Of a stretch of DNA of 64,000 nucleotides, positions 12,813 through 25,670 are shown piece after piece. The translations under genes were made by a program, and so were the position numbers. Origin of the DNA: Phylloscopus collybita (lineage: Eukaryota > Chordata > Aves > Passeriformes > Phylloscopidae); NCBI GenBank assembly GCA_027886175.1, contig JAJNNQ010000013.1, positions 806,001 through 870,000 on the forward strand. Reading direction: 5' to 3'. The first letter of the stretch is position 1. The number at the start of each line of letters is the position of its first letter. The notes under the pieces are model-generated. The model saw only the letters and a list, made by a program, of their open reading frames with translations. It was not told the origin of the DNA and made no database searches.

Positions 12813-14129
12813 GATCCTCTAAGAACAGTGTTTTCATAATGGATAAGTAATTCTGCCAGATTACACTGCATTAGACATGGTTATACTGTATTAAAAACCA
12901 AACTACATGTGATCATAGTTTTGCCAAAAAATTCTTCAATGAAAATTTTCCTATTAACCAGATCTTGTAATGAACTTCATCTGTTCTTTAGTTTCTCTTC
13001 TGACACATACAAGCAATTCATATTTCATGAAACATTATACTAAAAATTAGATCACTAGTTCTTCCAAATGAAATACAAGGAATCTTGCATCTTCAGAAAA
13101 CCTGTTTTTCACAGGATAACTAACCAGCATATACTAAAAATGGATACAACTCTCAGATATCTTAGAGGGAGGCAACACCAAAAGAAAACTCTCCATTTCT
13201 TCAGCTTGCCTTGAAAATTGGAATATGTGCTTATGTCTTATTGTAACAGATAGGAAAAAGGAAAGGGTTTTTTTCTCAGCATAGAAATCTCTGACTTCTG
13301 ATAGTAACTAAAATTAACCAGCACCCCTCCCTTCACCACAAAACACCACCACTGCCAAAAAACCTAATACCCAAATCCAAAAAAAATCACAATTGTTTTT
13401 TGTTCCAACTGTCCAGATGTAGAATGCTATTAAACAATTTTCAGTAACTTCTTTTGGATAGCAGCCTTCAAACAGCTCTTAAATGCCAGGTACTCTGTCT
13501 CTTTCTGCATGGCTGCAACAACAGAGTTATTTTTAATGTCTCTTGTTTTCCTTTACTTGCAAGTTTTGTAAAACTAATGCCTCCCACTTCTCCTCTAAGT
13601 TCTTTGTATGTGCCTGCCCCTGTCCAATTCCATCACTGGAGATTTAAAAACAGACTTTCTACTGCTGCAATTTTTAACAAGTCATCAAGAAGTATGTACA
13701 GTGAGGTACAAATTAGCTTTCTGATAGAGTCTAATAACTGAATGAACATAAATGCTAACATTAAGCATGGGAGAAGGACTTCTTCAGAATTAATAATATA
13801 TCTCAAGCTCAAACAACTTATTTTGTGATTAAAAAGGCTTTATTATCAGGGCTTTATTGCTCATATTTGACTTGCTCTTCCTTCATCTCTGAGTTATGAT
13901 ATGTGTGTATCTGAAGCAGATTAAAGCCACCAAGTGAGACTTTCTGAAGGGCACATTACACTTTCCTGGGATCAGGATCAGGATCAGAAATATCATCTGT
14001 AAGATCAGCTCTGCAGTTCCAGAAGGGCCGGGCGAGTGTGTCAGCATGAAAATATGTAACAGAGGGGGGAGGAAATCTGCATAAGACACTGAGGAGTTTT
14101 CTCTGATAGAAAGTTCTGTGCCCCAGTTA

Positions 14130-14215
14130 CCCCATCGTCACCAGTACGGGCTGCCAAAGCACGTCAGAGTGCTATATAGAGCCCCCACTGCTTGCACTTC
14201 ACACATTAGCAGAGA
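14130..14215 (+). promoter_or_regulatory. Candidate TATA-type promoter with two CRE half-sites
   Basis: CGTCA half-sites of the cAMP-response element occur in cATCGTCAcc (about 14135) and caCGTCAgag (about 14162). The second lies just upstream of the TATA-like core CTATATAG at 14171-14178, and a start site would be expected roughly 25-30 bp further on, near 14200-14210. CpG is rare in the surrounding DNA, so two CGTCA motifs next to a TATA core stand out. No downstream coding exon or splice donor was confirmed. This is inference from motif arrangement only. Confidence 0.25.
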
Positions 14216-14766
14216 GGCACTGAAACTCATCTCTGCTTAAGTACCTGTGGTGTTTGCAGGGCAGACCACAATCTACTTCTCACTCTGACAGTCTCTGAGA
14301 CTTCTCTGACAGCTCTGAAAACAGATCTCACTCCTGGCAGAGCTGAAAGCAACAGTTAGATCTTGCCATTACCTACAGCTGATTTCATTGGAAAGCAGCT
14401 TGTGTCGTTCAGTCTTTGAACATGATTCAACTTGGACCTTCAGCCGCCCAGGAAAATGACTTGTTCTTATGTCTAGCACTAGCAAGTGTGTGGTTCATAG
14501 GCTCACACGAAAAATACAAGCACTAAAAACATTCTGTCGTGTGTTAACAAGTCCTGCACCTTACTGTCTAGTGTTCACGTACTGATGTGTTCCTTGAGAG
14601 CAATCATGTTGTCTCTCAGGAATCGTTTTGCCAAGCTAGAAAACACCCTCCTTTCTAGTCACCTCTCACAAGCTCTGTTTGTGATCATTCCAATCCTCTT
14701 TTCCCTGCAGCTGTTCTTGCTTCCACATCTCCTGCCTTTACCTGACTGATTGTGCCTGTACACAGG
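14216..14766. other. Unassigned sequence downstream of the promoter-like patch
   Basis: No exon, ORF or repeat was recognised. It would be the 5' transcribed region if the candidate promoter at 14130-14215 is used. Confidence 0.5.
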
Positions 14767-14852
14767 CATCCATCCCTCCCTCCCTCCCTCCCTCCATCCA
14801 TCCATCCATCCATCCATCCATCCATCCATCCATCCATCCATCCATCCATCCA
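14767..14852. repeat. Compound (CCCT)n-(CCAT)n microsatellite
   Basis: About five CCCT units (about 14775-14794) run into about fifteen CCAT units to 14852. The array is uninterrupted and likely length-variable. Two minus-strand open frames across it are translations of the repeat, not genes. Confidence 0.95.
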
Positions 14853-17056
14853 ACTCCTGCTAGCCTTGCAAAATGGTGCTAGCAATCCCCTCTCCCTGTA
14901 GAAAACATTTTCTGACATTTGGCGTTTCCATGCTCATATCTAACTGATTCTTGACAGAAATTCTAAAAATTATTGCCTACATACAAATGCATTTCTCATT
15001 TTTAAAGGGTGGTTCTGAGTTTATTGAACAATTTCCTGTTTGCTCCTTGCATTTTGTATTATTTGCTCATTTCAATTAGTTCAGACCTGTTGATAGCACT
15101 GTTTTTTTCTTTCTGTCAAATTCCAGCCCTTTCTCCTGCTGCTGATGCTCTTTAACCATGTATTATCTGCTTACATCATTAGTATACAAGATTATTACAA
15201 AGCTACTAATTAATTAGAGGTCACAAGATCTGTATCAAGGGAATCTCACCACTCTGCTTCCAGGAGAATGCTTCCTCATCCAGCACAGCTTATTTTCACA
15301 GCAGAGCAGTGACTTAAATATATGTTTCTAATGGCATGGTATCTTCCTGCAGTCAAATTCTCTGTGTGGTCACAGTAATTAAGACCTCTTGGATACCAAG
15401 TACCTCTTTGTAGCCTACAGCACACCAGGCACCACTTCCAGAGCAGGGTGAAAGATGTAGGCTGTGCAGCACCTCTCAGAAACACACCATTACACAGTCT
15501 GTCCCTGTAAGCATGGTGATATTGTCTCTAGTTTGTATTTACATACAGAAGGGTTGTGTCTGATGCAGCTTCCCCTCACCTGGCCTGATCCTGATCCCCA
15601 GCCACAGGCTTACACCCCAGCCCACCCTTGGCAGGTTCCCATCCCCAGGGAGGTGCCCAGTGCCCAGGACTGGGGCTGCCCCTCTTTTTGAGAGTTTCTT
15701 ACTGGGGAGGTGGAGTAGGCTCCTATAATAGGTGGTGAGGTCCTGCCCTACCTCCCCAGGGGACCACCACACTTCTTGTCCTCAGGGAATTGCTGCTCCT
15801 CACAGTGCCCTAGCAACTACTGCAGTTAAAGCTGCAGCCCTTTGGTGTCAACTGCTTTTCCCATTTTTTATAAAGACATGTTGTTTTCATCCATACATGT
15901 CTGCCATCAGTTTGATATTGCATAATCATTTTTATTGCCCACATTTCTGCATACCACTTAACTCAGGGTTATGAACAGAATCATCTGCATTCCTATATTC
16001 CATACTGTATTTCATGCCAGCTGGGGTTTGGAGGTGAAAAATCATGTTTTGCTGGAATCAAGTCTTTTAGTCATTCTATCTGTTCTATATTCATACACAT
16101 ATGAATATGCTAACAGATTTTCCCCTCAGTTTTTAGAGATACCATGAGCTATTTTGTTTGAAGATCTACAGTAAGAGAACTGTGAAATCTAAGCAGAGAA
16201 GAAATTAGTGATTTGAAAAACAACAACTTGAAGTGTACATTTAGGTCTGGATGCAAGTCTGGTAAAATTTCACCATGGTTCATGTGGTACAGATGAGGGG
16301 ATTGGAATATTTTCAGCCTGAGGAAGACAAGACACCTTGTGCATGGGGACTGGTATGGTGTCAAGGTTCCCAAGTTGATATAGCCTCCAGATCTGTCCAA
16401 TACACAGCCACTTCACACAAACATCAACATCATATGCTCACAACCAGATGTATTTCCTGTTTCTAAGGAAATAAAATCAGGGAAATTGTTTGATCTTGGC
16501 TAAGTAGCTAATACTGAGGCCAAATTCAAAGGTAAGGGACTGAGACAGTCTGGTTATAGGATACCAATTAATTCACATTGGATGTAGAAGGAATTGAAAC
16601 CTCTTAAAATGGCATGATTGTACTGTAACATTATGTCCTGTCACCTTTGCATTGTTCGAGTGGAAAAAAAATAAAGTTATATTATAGCTGGTCTTCACTG
16701 CCTCAGAGATGGCTGCAAAATAGTCCTGTTCATCTCTGAGGAGGCAGAAAAGGGAGTTTTTTTAGAAACTATACACCAGTAATAACACTCTTTTGGACTT
16801 TTTGGTATACAGATTCTCAACCCAAGTCAGAGACAGGGATGGGATTATGCCAGGTCAGAGATTAGAGCAATACCACTTTAGGCTGCTCCAGCCACAAAGG
16901 GAGGGATTCGGAGCCCTGTCCCACACTAGCAAACATCACAGGGGGAAGAGGCTGCAATGGCAGGAATTGGGGATGCCCAGTCCTGTATTTCCACCTACCA
17001 TGTATGTTGACAGGGCAAGCAAGGAGAAAGAGCTCTGCCTGTATGTATGTTATTGC
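14853..17056. other. Unassigned sequence
   Basis: No recognised gene or transposon. A locally GC-richer patch at about 15570-15790 is open on both strands but has no recognisable protein motif. The 118-codon plus-strand frame 16793-17149 runs into the LTR at 17057 and is incidental. Confidence 0.5.
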
Positions 17057-17776
17057 TGTCTTGGTTTGGAAAGACAGGTATCTGCCAGGGAAAGCTGGAG
17101 TTTCCCTTGGAAAGGAGAATGTAAACCCCTCACCTCCTCCAAATTATAATTTTGCAATTAAGGGCTTTCAGGCAAAGACTTGGGAATAGGAATAACAGTT
17201 CTTTACTAGGAATATTAACAATACAAATGTAGTAGAAAAGAAACCCAAACGAACAATCAAGCAGACAAACAACAATCCTGGAAACCCTGACAGAGTCAGA
17301 GCTACAACCTGACACCCTGTTGGTCAGGGTGTTGGAAGCAGTCCAAAAGTAAGTCCTTCTGGATTGGCAGACATGGTTCTGCTGGAGCAGAGATGATCCT
17401 GTAGAAAAAGAGTCCAGTGATGGTGAGAAGGGGCCAGTCTTCCTCCGGGAATCGGGGGAACCAGATCCCTCGTGTTCCCACGTCTCAGTTTTTATCCAGG
17501 TAGGAATGGTTGGCTCCCCACATTGGGTGGAGCATCTCACACTGGGATGACGGAATGTGTCCTGTCCTTGGTGAGCCTTAATGGCCCATTAGCAGAAGAT
17601 ATCCCCGGGTGGTGAAAGAGATAACAAACACTGCCCCATCTGGTTTTAACAGCTGGCCCATTATCAGAAGGCATCTGCCCCCTCCCCCCAGAATAATAGA
17701 GATTAAAAAAAACATCTCCCCAACTGCTTTCAACAATTAAATAGAATACACATTTTTAGTTCTATAACCCAAGACA
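17057..17776 (-). mobile_element. Solo LTR of an ERVL-like endogenous retrovirus (copy A)
   Basis: The element begins TGTCTTGG and ends CCAAGACA, an 8-bp inverted terminal repeat with canonical TG...CA ends. It is flanked on both sides by the direct repeat ATTGC (17052-17056 and 17777-17781). A 5-bp duplication is typical of ERVL-class insertions. Orientation is minus because the reverse strand carries a TATA-like GGATAAAAAC at about 17490-17499 and an AGTAAA poly(A)-signal variant at about 17202-17207. No internal retroviral sequence or second LTR flanks it, so it is a solo LTR left by recombination. Short frames inside it, including 17130-17540, are not genes. Confidence 0.92.
17313..17331. 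repeat. Short hairpin inside LTR copy A, conserved in copy B
   Basis: Arms CACCCTG and CAGGGTG (7 bp, loop 5 nt). The same 19-nt hairpin is intact at 26130-26148 in the second LTR. It lies downstream of the TATA box in LTR orientation, so it would be transcribed. Confidence 0.85.
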
Positions 17777-17781
17777 ATTGC

Positions 17782-18604
17782 TCTGTTTCATTTCTACAAG
17801 TTTGGCCAGTCAACATCCCTCACAAGTGAGGATCTGCCTCAGGTTTGGTGCTGGATTATTTCCTTCGAAGTGGGAGTTAAAATAATACATGCATTTGGAA
17901 ATATAAGTCAGTAACCAATTACTAGTATGTTCAACAGCATTTTAGACTGCCACTTCAAATTCCATCCATTCATTATCCAGCAGAAGGAACATTAAAAATA
18001 AACGAGACTGTTTTGTGGTTATCTGACAGACTGAATATATGGCAGTCAGTGTGAAAGCCTTTTTTGCATGTCATACAGCAAAACTGAGAAAAGTTAGTGG
18101 ATTTCAAGTCAGAACACACCTGTTGCTCCAAAGTTACTTATTTTTCTATACTCCATATTACATATTACATATGGTAACCTTGGCAAAAGCTGGTTAGCCG
18201 ATGTGCAAGTAAATTTTTGTGGGCATGGAGTAGGACAATGTTAAACCTCATCTCTAAGTTGTTAAGTAAAATAAAGTGGGCAGTTCATCCCAGCAGATTG
18301 CTTTGTGGGGAGACAGGGAATCAATCCTGTTCTGTATGACCACTGACTTCAGGGACACGCTCCAATCAAAACCCCAGTCTGGATCCTGCCCTTTCTCTGC
18401 CTGTCAGAGATCAGGCTCCTTAGGCCTTGCAATGCCCTCCCAAAGAGGGGAAAATGAGCTTCAAGTGTTACTGATGGTGTCCTGACTGGCACAGAGACAC
18501 AGCTGCACACCTGTTCACATTACTAATTTCCCAGACTTCTAAAGATGTGAGCCAAATCAAAGCCAAATGCAGCAGCAGACAATTTTAAAAAAATGAGAGT
18601 GCTC
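17782..18604. other. Unassigned sequence
   Basis: No recognised element. Short ATTACAT repetition occurs near 18158-18172. Confidence 0.5.
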
Positions 18605-18628
18605 ATATATATATATATATATATATAT
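18605..18628. repeat. (AT)12 microsatellite
   Basis: Twelve uninterrupted AT dinucleotides. Confidence 0.95.
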
Positions 18629-21600
18629 TTGTGCTCCTCAGTCACATGAATAAAATCTTAGGCTTCTGCAATCCTTTTTCTTTTCCCTGTTTTTATTTGC
18701 TTCTCCCTGCCCCTCCAGTTAGCACACACAAGTGTTTTGGATATAGACTGTGGGCTGGTTACCCAATTATAAACAGGGAAGCTAGCATTATGAAAATACA
18801 GCTAGAGTCCATGTCAGTGTCACCATTAAACTACTACAGTAAATAAGATATCATGGTACTTTTTTATGGACCCCTTTATCTTAACTGGGTTTTTTTCCCC
18901 TCCTTATATTATCTACATCCCCCTAGAGAGACTAGTTACCTACTATGAAAGAATTCTCAAGACTGTAGCTTTTATTATAATTTAAATTGCCAAGACCATT
19001 AAGACGTCATTGGTAACAACAATAACAACTAAACAAAGCAGGAGGGAAGTAGTATTTTTTCCTATTATCTGTTTCTCTTAATTTTAAATTTCTGTGTGTC
19101 TTGAAATAAGAAAAAAACCTCTTTTTTCCTGCCTTGAAAACATTGCACAGCATTCATTCTTCAGCCCTATTCAAATACTTCTTTAAGGACGAAATTATGA
19201 AAATACTCCTTCATACTATATTTTCCCATATAATAGAACTTCACCAAAAGATGTGGAATAATTGCATGAAATTAATCTATTATCTATCTATCTGTATTCA
19301 GAATGGAATATTAAGTGAATAATGTTATTACAGTTGAGTAAGTTAGTACTAGGAAAAAATGTTTCTGATTTATTTTGCTATTTTTTCCTGCCTGAGCACT
19401 GGGGAGCCCATTCCTCAATTTTATTGTTGCTTGATGCAGAATAAACCTGGTGAAAAAATCTTGAAAGCCAATTCTGCAGCTATTTAACTTTACACTTTTT
19501 GAGTGGGTTGCTGACAACATGTTAAGTTCAGCATCAGAATAAGACTTTAGAGTCCTAGTCTTGAGCTGCTGTTAAGTGACTCATTAAGAGCACTTGACAG
19601 CCAGAATTTAGACTGTTCTTTAACATTGATTGATATAAAGCATATGATTTTATTATTATTATTATTTCAATGAACACAAGCGTATTCTAAAGTCTAAAAC
19701 TCATAATAGCAAATATAAAATTGCTACCTGAATGCATTTTATTTTGAGCAAACCCAACACTATTCACCTGCAGACCTTCCTCTGCAAATTCCCTCAGATA
19801 AGACTTTCTTGATATGGTAATCTTTGTCCAGGAGAATGTTATCAGAGAGAAAGAAAAGAGCAATAAATTACCTTATGCTCAAACTGCAAAGAAGCATTTC
19901 AGAGACTCAAAGAAGAGACAGCTAACCATCACCTCATCAAAAAGTTAATATCTAATTTTAACTGAAATACTTGGACTCAGAAAAGTCTCACTCTCTATTT
20001 TTTTACTTTTGCAAACTACAGTTTTTCTAGGTATGATTTTTATTAAATTATTTGCCTAGTCAACAGAGTGGCAGAAAATATTGAGATTTTGAAGAAATGC
20101 AGAGTAACACACAAAGGAAAATTCCTGAATAAACTGGCTTAAATTACGATGATTTCTAATTTATCTATCACCATTGAGAAAATATTTGACTGCTTCTCTG
20201 AAAACATTAGCACAATGTTGTGCCATTTTCATAAAGGCAAATCTAATGTTTGAAGTTGTTAGGAATTGAATGGGAAACAAAACAAAAAGTATCTTTGCAC
20301 TGCTTTATAAATCCATGGCATGCTCACATCTTGAACACAATCCAATTCAATCAATTTGGAAAACAGTTTGGTGTAGTTTTGAAGTCATGGTAAGGGTGAT
20401 TAGAAATACAGAACAGATTTCATGTGCATATAGCCTGCAGCTCGTCGTCTTGGAAAAGGCAGGACTGAAGGAAGTCACCAAATAGTCTACACAGCCTTAA
20501 CTAGCAGATGAGCAGTAATTACAAGCTGTTATGAGTGTAGGAACTAGAGGTGCTCCAATGCTTTTTATTAGGAAGAGCAACAAATAAAGCTGCTTTTACA
20601 CAACCTACAAATAAATTGCAGAACTCATTATTGCAAGATATAGAGGTGAGCTAGAGTTTAAACATATTCAAAATTGTTTCAGAGAGCTCCTGGGGAAAGA
20701 TCTGCTGGCGTGGTGTTGAATGTGATGGAAGGGATACAACATCCAGCACCTGCCAATTCCAAAGAAGGTGGCTTGAGGGCACCAGGGAAGAATCACCCTC
20801 TCTATTCTCTTACATTTCTTACATTTATACATTTGCAGCTGATCCCTGTAGGAAAGAACATTTGGGGCTGCATAGACTTTTTGTTGTGACCCTGAATACC
20901 ACTTCACAGGTGCTTAAGAAATACAGGTGAATTCCTTGATTTTTTTTTTGAGTCAAACTTAATGAATCTCTTCACTATTAATCTATTGGTTAGTCTAATT
21001 TATTCTTATTTAATTTTGTCATCTTGTCATCTCTGTTATGATAACAGCAAAGTAACAACTGATCAAAGTACTTCCTATTGGCAAGATGTCCAAATACTGC
21101 AGTAGCAAAACCAATAATCTAAATTTCAGCAACAACCACAATCAACACTATGTTTAAAGCTGCTGATACAACAGGCTTAATAATTGCCACATATGTTTTG
21201 CAAGACTTTGATCTGGGAGCCATCAGCATAGATCATTACACAAAACATTTTTAATAAATTCAACTGTCTCTTCAGAGGGGGTTTGCATTTTTTTAAAGAT
21301 GTTTGGGCTCCAAAAATGGGTAGAATCCCTAGTTTATGTGACTGCAAATTTAAGCAATGGCTTGTGATATTTGCTTTCTCTTAATATTTTTTATAAGGCA
21401 GGTTGCTGAAATCAGTAACTTCTGCATACTCTAGTGTTCTATGAGATGGGTTTGTCTCTCTCTCTTCTCTCAGCACCTGTGAATCAGCTGGTTGGATGGA
21501 GTAAACACTACTTCATTGGTATCAGGGATGCTACAACACTTTACACCAGCTGAGAATCTGATCCTGCCAGTTAGGATGGGGAAAGGGAGAGCCTGTAGAG

Positions 21601-24600
21601 AGCAGATGTCCCTTATGCTTTTTCAATGAATTTCTGAAACACTGATGTTGCTATTAACAGAATTTACAATAAGCTTGGTAGAGATGAACTGCAGTCACAT
21701 CAGTTTCTCCCTGTGCTGACACAGCTTCTCTGTGCAAACTTCATATGCTGGAGCCAGGCAAGTGCAGGCATAAAGCAATTATGACATTCTTCTCTTTTGA
21801 GTTGCTTCCGTTGCTGTCAAACTGTAAAAGAAGACTGGAGGATTCTCATCTGAGAAGATTTTGGCCAGCTTTTGCTACAGGCTTTGTTTGTTCAAGGTTC
21901 TTTGGATAAAGGATTTCTTTGAAACAGTTTAGATGAAGCAAAAAGCTTCTTGAAAGCTGGAATTCAAATCATCTATGTCATGCACTGGTACAAGTATTTC
22001 AGTCCATGTATACCCTTCAATCTCTGATTTCGTAACAGATTCAAAGTCTGTGGTACTTTTGCCACAGGGGTTTAATGGACTTTTGTTGCTCTCCTAATCA
22101 TTTTAAAGCCACAAAAAACCAACAAGAAAAAAGATACAAACCTCTCCCTTCTTCATTCCTTTCTCCACCCAAAAACCTCACAAAAACAAGCCCAACCCAA
22201 ATTTCGTCCTTCCAGAACATCCAGACCTTCAGGATCTGCAGGTTGGAAATCTGTCCATTTAAAATTTCTCCCAGTGGGAGAAATTTTTGCCAAATGTTAA
22301 GAGCAGAGACAAGGCAAATCCTAACCAAATCCTTCTCTCTCCTAGTCCTGAAAAGCAAGGCTAAATAGTTGGAGCTGTCTTCTGGAACAATGGAAAGTGT
22401 CAGACTTTCAGAGTTCCCCAAGAATTATTACTGACATCTCTCATTTGAGGATTTCCAGTGCTTTCACATAGAATTAAACATAGTAGGAGCTGGTAAAAAC
22501 CAATAACTTTTTGAAGAAAATCTCAATGGTTAGGAGCTGAGGGCTTCATTTACAAAGGTCTCTATCTGCTTTAAAATGCTGGCCAGACATAAATAGCCAC
22601 TGTATGGCATGACAGTAGCCACTCAACAAATCAGGATGTGCAGGCAACTCCTCACATTGTTCCTGTGTGTAAGTAAAAGACTGAAGTTAAAAATCTCTTT
22701 TCTACAATGGTAACACCCTAATCTGATTTTTCACTATGACACAGGAATACTTTTCCCAGATGGTGAAGGAATGTCTCCTTTAAGGTATTAAATAGTAATT
22801 ATTATTATTAAATAATAATCCCTCCTTTAAGGGATTAAATAATCCCACCACAGTCTCCTTTACAAGGGAGAGGAAAACTCCACAGGCTTCTCATGAGCAA
22901 AAGCCAAATTGTGAAAACAACTGGAATCAATGTGAGCTTTCCTGGAAGAAAAGATAAAGCACAAACTGATTTATAAATTCAAACCACTACTTATTAATAG
23001 ATCTATTCACAGCTGACTCTCAAATCATTAGTGGGTAAAAGAACAAGCATCTGGAAGCAGCTTTTATCCTTCCCAGGTATTTTTGACCCAAATACTGCCA
23101 AAATACAGTCCTCTTGCTGGACTCTTAGTGTTGCAAAATGACAATCAGGTGTTTCAGTCCATTCACAGGTTTTCTGCCTTTCCCTTTTCCAATATTCTTG
23201 TGCTCTGCACTGTGAGAATTTGATCTAATAAGTTCTTCTCAGATGTGTCCTTTTCCTTTTTTCCAGAGATCAGCATTAGATCCTGCCATTCTCAACCCCA
23301 ATTAAAAAAGACAAGAATTTCTCATCTGCAACATTTTTTCCTACCCTTTGAGCTGGTATAAGCAATGTGAAGAAGAGTGGAGGAAAGGGAAAATTTCAAT
23401 TGCCTGCTGCACAAAATACCACTAACATTTGAATATCCTTACCAGGCCTCATTCAAGATTGAGTGTATGTGAAGTGGTGAATGCTCTAAGACCATAAAGA
23501 CTGTCCTTTGAAGAACTGCCTGGATGTCCTGCAACTCCACATGTCTCAGGAGTTGACGCACCATCCTTTCCAGGAGAAGAATCCCAGGTATGACGCAGCA
23601 AGGGCACTCCTACCTGTCCTTTCTGACTGGATGGTTTCTCTCAACAAATGTTTTCTTTTTTTCCTCTTGTTCTGTCTAAAAAAATACAGAGAAAGGGTAT
23701 TTCAGACCCATTCCTTTGAAACATGAGGCAATACAAAGAAAGTTAAGTAAGATTTGTCAAACGAGAAAAAGAAAGAGGCCATTGCACAAACTAGAAAAGA
23801 AAGGGACATGGACCATTGAAAAATCTCTTAGCTGTGTGTTTGGTTTTGTGAAAATAAACTTTTAAAATGTATGCTTTCTAGGTTTTTCAGACATTGCAAT
23901 TCTACATTCTATTCAAAGTGCTCTTTTCACTTTATGTAGGACTGGCACATTATGTATTGTACATTACTGATGTGAACACACAAAGATTGTGAAGTCAAAG
24001 CAAACAATATTCTACAAAATACTGGCTAGGGTTTCCTACACAATTTTAATGTGGAACATTTGAGTATATGAATTAGAGCGTATTTCCAATTATATTTCCA
24101 TGAATTATCCTCAACTTTCATCATCCAGATTTTATCTTTCCTTCCTTCCATTCCTACTCCAGCTTTCAATTTTTCCATTTGTTTTCTCTCCATATATCTG
24201 ATATTTACATCACCTGTATGTTGCTTTAATAGTCCCTTTAGAATCATCGTCACCACCTTCTTATCCTGCCTTTAACATAATCTTCCAAAGAAAATATATA
24301 TTTTTTATTAGTCTGGAGCTAACCCATCCATGTAGTAGATAATGAAATCACAAAAGCAGAAAAAAAAAAATAATAAAGATACAGTCTCTTGTATTTTTCC
24401 CCAAACTGAAAATTATTTCATTCAATAAAAAAAAAATCAAAATCAAAAAGACATTACTGGCAGTCTAAAATACCTTTCAGGAAAGTTATGGTTTGAATAA
24501 AGAGAGATTTGAGGGTGGAAACTGCCCAGAGACATTAGTTTCAGTATTTCTGACCAGCATCTAATTTTTAAGACACTCAGCTCGCATCTTGAACTGATTT

Positions 24601-25445
24601 GAATTTAAGAAGCTAGAGATCATCAATCAGATTCAGAAGTGAATTTAAAGCAGGGTATTTTGTACATATCTATACTGCATTTAAACACATTAATAATAGC
24701 CTCTTTGTCTTGGGTAATGACTTCTCATTCTTTATATAAAGACTCCTAAGTCTCATAATACTGTATTTTATTTCAAAGGTGAATCCTCCCACCCCTTTTG
24801 AATGAGGCTGATTTTGAGATCTAGGCTGTGCTAATCCCTCTCTGTGCAATACATACAAGGGAGTATAAAGGCTAAACAGGTGCCACTATTAAGAAATATG
24901 CCCTCAAGTGGGATGGTCTCAATCTACTGTGAATAAATATCTTACAACTGTTGTGAAAGGTCTCTGGGTAAGGCAAGTAAGTAGATTTTTAAAACTACAA
25001 CTCAGCCTTTTTAAAGACACCATTTTTCAAGACTGTGTTTCTTCTCTCTTTTTTAGGGTCTAAATATTGCCACCCTCTGTTCATCTCTAAACTTGCGTAA
25101 CCATATTGGAAGGCTTCCCCATACTGCACATCCCCAGGAATCTCACTTTTTATCAAAGGAGGCCAGCACCACTGGCTTAAAAGAGAAGATTTTCCACAGA
25201 CTGTTCTCTGCTTGGTTTCTGAGAGGACTTTCTGCGGAAGAACAGAACAGAATTACAACAGACTTTGTGATAAATTATCATCATCATTTGTATGGCTAAT
25301 ATCAACATCCAGAAGCTTGAAATATGTACTTGAAGTTGTATAAGTTTTAAACAGACTCCTTGAAATGGTTATGGATGAATGAAAAAAAATTATGGAGAAA
25401 GAATATTTTGTGGATGAGGAGCTTTATAAAAATAAATTCAGACTT
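18629..25445. other. Unassigned AT-rich sequence between the two related LTRs
   Basis: No gene or transposon was recognised over 6.8 kb. Simple repeats are minor: (TTA)n at 19648-19667, and TTA-rich sequence at 22795-22820. No retroviral gag, pol or env-like frame is visible, so the two flanking LTRs do not bound a provirus. Open frames such as 22075-22368 plus and 22098-22421 minus overlap each other on opposite strands and lack motifs. Confidence 0.55.
19648..19667. repeat. (TTA)n short microsatellite
   Basis: About five to six TTA units. Confidence 0.9.
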
Positions 25446-25501
25446 CTTAGGGTTATTTGACTTCTAGAGACACCTTAGGGTTATTTGACTTCTAGAGACA
25501 C
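25446..25501. repeat. Perfect 28-bp tandem duplication
   Basis: The unit starting cttagggttatttgac at 25446-25473 is repeated without a mismatch at 25474-25501. Identity indicates a recent slippage or duplication event. Confidence 0.95.
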
Positions 25502-25670
25502 AAGGAAATCATCTAAAAGTTAATGTTTCATCAAAGTCACTGAGATCATCTTCATCTTTACATGTCTGTATAGATTTTAGCTACTACCTACAAGTTTGGG
25601 TTCATCTCCCTTAGTATTACCCACCTGGAAATGAGTGTGCAGAAGCAGCTGTCTTTCCTGGCTTCCCCCT

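Larger units (their letters stand above)
9681..14120. other. Unassigned sequence
   Basis: No gene or transposon was recognised. Only short simple repeats are visible: (GTTT)4 at 10661-10677 and a 15-A run at 12798-12812. Open frames present (for example 10455-10688 minus, 11506-11808 minus, 13454-13741 plus) lack recognisable motifs. Confidence 0.55.

Noticed and set aside
13970..13987. ggatca tandem repeat
   Set aside because: Only about three units, within chance expectation.
14659..14918. Two minus-strand frames with repeated M-D-G-W units
   Set aside because: They are translations of the CCAT array.
17130..17540. 136-codon frame inside LTR copy A
   Set aside because: It lies within the transcribed strand of a solo LTR. 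No viral domain is recognisable and the antisense equivalent exists in copy B.
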